Source: Paulinella micropora
Taxonomy: Eukaryota; Cercozoa; Imbricatea; Euglyphida
Direction: 5' to 3'
NCBI GenBank assembly: GCA_009731375.1
Contig: BJOX01000241.1
Span: 621,741 to 644,337 of the forward strand
Length of the DNA: 22,597 bases
The translations under genes and the position numbers were made by a program. Below are positions 22,021 through 22,597 of this stretch, piece by piece. Below the pieces are notes generated by a model that did not search any database, had not been told where the DNA came from, and saw only the letters and a program-made list of their open reading frames with translations. Position 1 is the first letter of the stretch. Every line of letters begins with the position of its first letter.

Positions 22021-22260
22021 GACCGAGATTTCGTATATATTAATATTCAACTACTAGTATTACTACTGGCACGGTGACTACTACACACAAACACTTTTAT
22101 TAATCTAAAACTGTTCTGTTGCCGGATCCAGATTTTAAAATTAAATCAACTAATCCTTATTTTGCATGCTAATTCTCAATCTGACGCTTAATCTTAAATT
22201 TAACATAAAAAATAGAACTTGAACGTCCTGACGGTAAAGAACACTATGGCACAAATAAAG
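22021..22260 (-). repeat. Right terminal inverted repeat
   Basis: The core 22148-22231 is the reverse complement of 3427-3509 with four substitutions and one indel. Inner similarity continues toward about 22020. On the outer side a short ACGGTAAAGAACACTATGGC segment interrupts the match before TAATATTAA resumes. Confidence 0.85.
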
Positions 22261-22326
22261 TAATATTAAATAATCATGATACAACGAATTTTTGTCACGT
22301 AGCCTGACGGTAAAGAACACTATGGC
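22227..22326. repeat. 24-bp perfect direct repeat at the right border
   Basis: The sequence starting CCTGACGGTAAAGAACACTA occurs at 22227-22250 and 22303-22326 (offset 76). The first copy interrupts the inverted repeat and the second lies outside it. Confidence 0.9.
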
Positions 22327-22560
22327 TGCATTGAGCACTACCTCGATGAGAGTAGATGAAACATGATACTAGTAAACAAAAGAGTTCGGAGGGAACGGTC
22401 ACTTCGTTTATTTACGCAGAGTCATTTTTCTGCTCTTATATCAATAAGATCTTGAGTCTGATATTAATAACTTGATAATACTGAGCTTTCAAAACGGTTA
22501 AGAAATCGCCAAGTATGCAGTAAAGATATAAAGTATGTACGCAATAATGTAAGTATAAGT

Positions 22561-22562
<2 letters not shown>
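22327..22562. other. Right flank without a recognisable gene
   Basis: AT-rich, with no open frame of interest and no recognised repeat. Confidence 0.45.

Positions 22563-22597
<35 letters not shown>
22563..22597. repeat. 35-base C homopolymer at the window end
   Basis: The run reaches the last base. It may be a real homopolymer at which assembly stopped, or a sequencing or assembly artefact. Confidence 0.9.

Larger units (their letters stand above)
3410..22260. mobile_element. Putative large TIR DNA transposon, about 18.8 kb, probably degenerate
   Basis: The two ends carry a long inverted repeat: cores 3427-3509 and 22148-22231, about 94% identical, with weaker matching further inward. Between them lie an IS630/Tc1-mariner-like DDE transposase, a small unknown gene and a minus-strand accessory gene. 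Coding ends sit within a few hundred bases of each repeat, as expected for one mobile unit. The outermost borders and any target-site duplication cannot be fixed by eye. About 13.5 kb of the length is a minisatellite inside the last transposase intron. The alternative is that the inverted repeats are unrelated copies of a dispersed repeat that happen to flank the transposase. Confidence 0.7.

Noticed and set aside
22380-22410. GGAGGGAACGG resembling plant Stowaway ends
   Set aside because: It is a short match without a partner end. It could easily be chance.

Overview
The window looks like nuclear DNA of a eukaryote. Genes are split by short GT..AG introns (about 90-270 bp), poly(A) signals are present, and two thirds of the window is satellite DNA. 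I cannot name the species. A virus-like zinc-finger ORF, a Ty3/gypsy-type integrase fragment and an IS630/Tc1-mariner-like transposase together suggest an alga or another protist, but this is a weak inference. There is no prokaryotic gene organisation.

Layout. (1) Positions 1-3400 are GC-richer flanking DNA. They hold a small minus-strand ORF with an AP2-like segment and a CCHH finger, a truncated retroelement integrase core (D-35-E) and two GC-rich tandem repeats, followed by about 1.3 kb of apparently empty DNA. (2) Positions about 3410-22260 are bounded by inverted repeats. The left core (3427-3509) and right core (22148-22231) match with four substitutions and one indel, and weaker similarity continues inward. 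I interpret this as one DNA transposon of about 18.8 kb. (3) Inside it, on the minus strand at 5424-3928, is a long coherent frame of 499 codons ending in TGA. It carries three SUMO-attachment consensus sites, a SUMO-interaction-like motif and basic patches, and is broken by two in-frame TAR codons. (4) A small plus-strand gene of unknown function (about 5414-6069) starts head-to-head with it. (5) A six-exon DDE transposase starts at 6611. By my count the spacing between its second and third catalytic residues is 38 (DD38E), read across a spliced intron.

The main observation concerns this transposase. Its fourth intron is filled by a CATA microsatellite. Its fifth intron (8179-21770, 13.6 kb) is filled almost completely by a 13-bp minisatellite, unit CATATTCATTTTT, of roughly a thousand copies. 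A short exon at 21771-21887 that resembles the C-terminal tail of IS630/Tc1 transposases lies on the far side, just inside the right inverted repeat. The array is open in all three plus-strand frames because 13 is not a multiple of 3 and the unit contains no stop codon. The long low-complexity 'proteins' it predicts are therefore artefacts. It is also almost free of AG dinucleotides and of AATAAA, which may explain how so large an intron can be tolerated.

The element appears degenerate. There is a probable frameshift in transposase exon 2, a phase mismatch across the giant intron, a frameshift in the small plus-strand gene and two in-frame stops in the minus-strand gene. The alternatives are assembly error or, for the two TAR codons, a code in which TAA/TAG mean glutamine. 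Two N gaps (10 and 294 bases) lie in the array, and the window ends in a 35-base C run.
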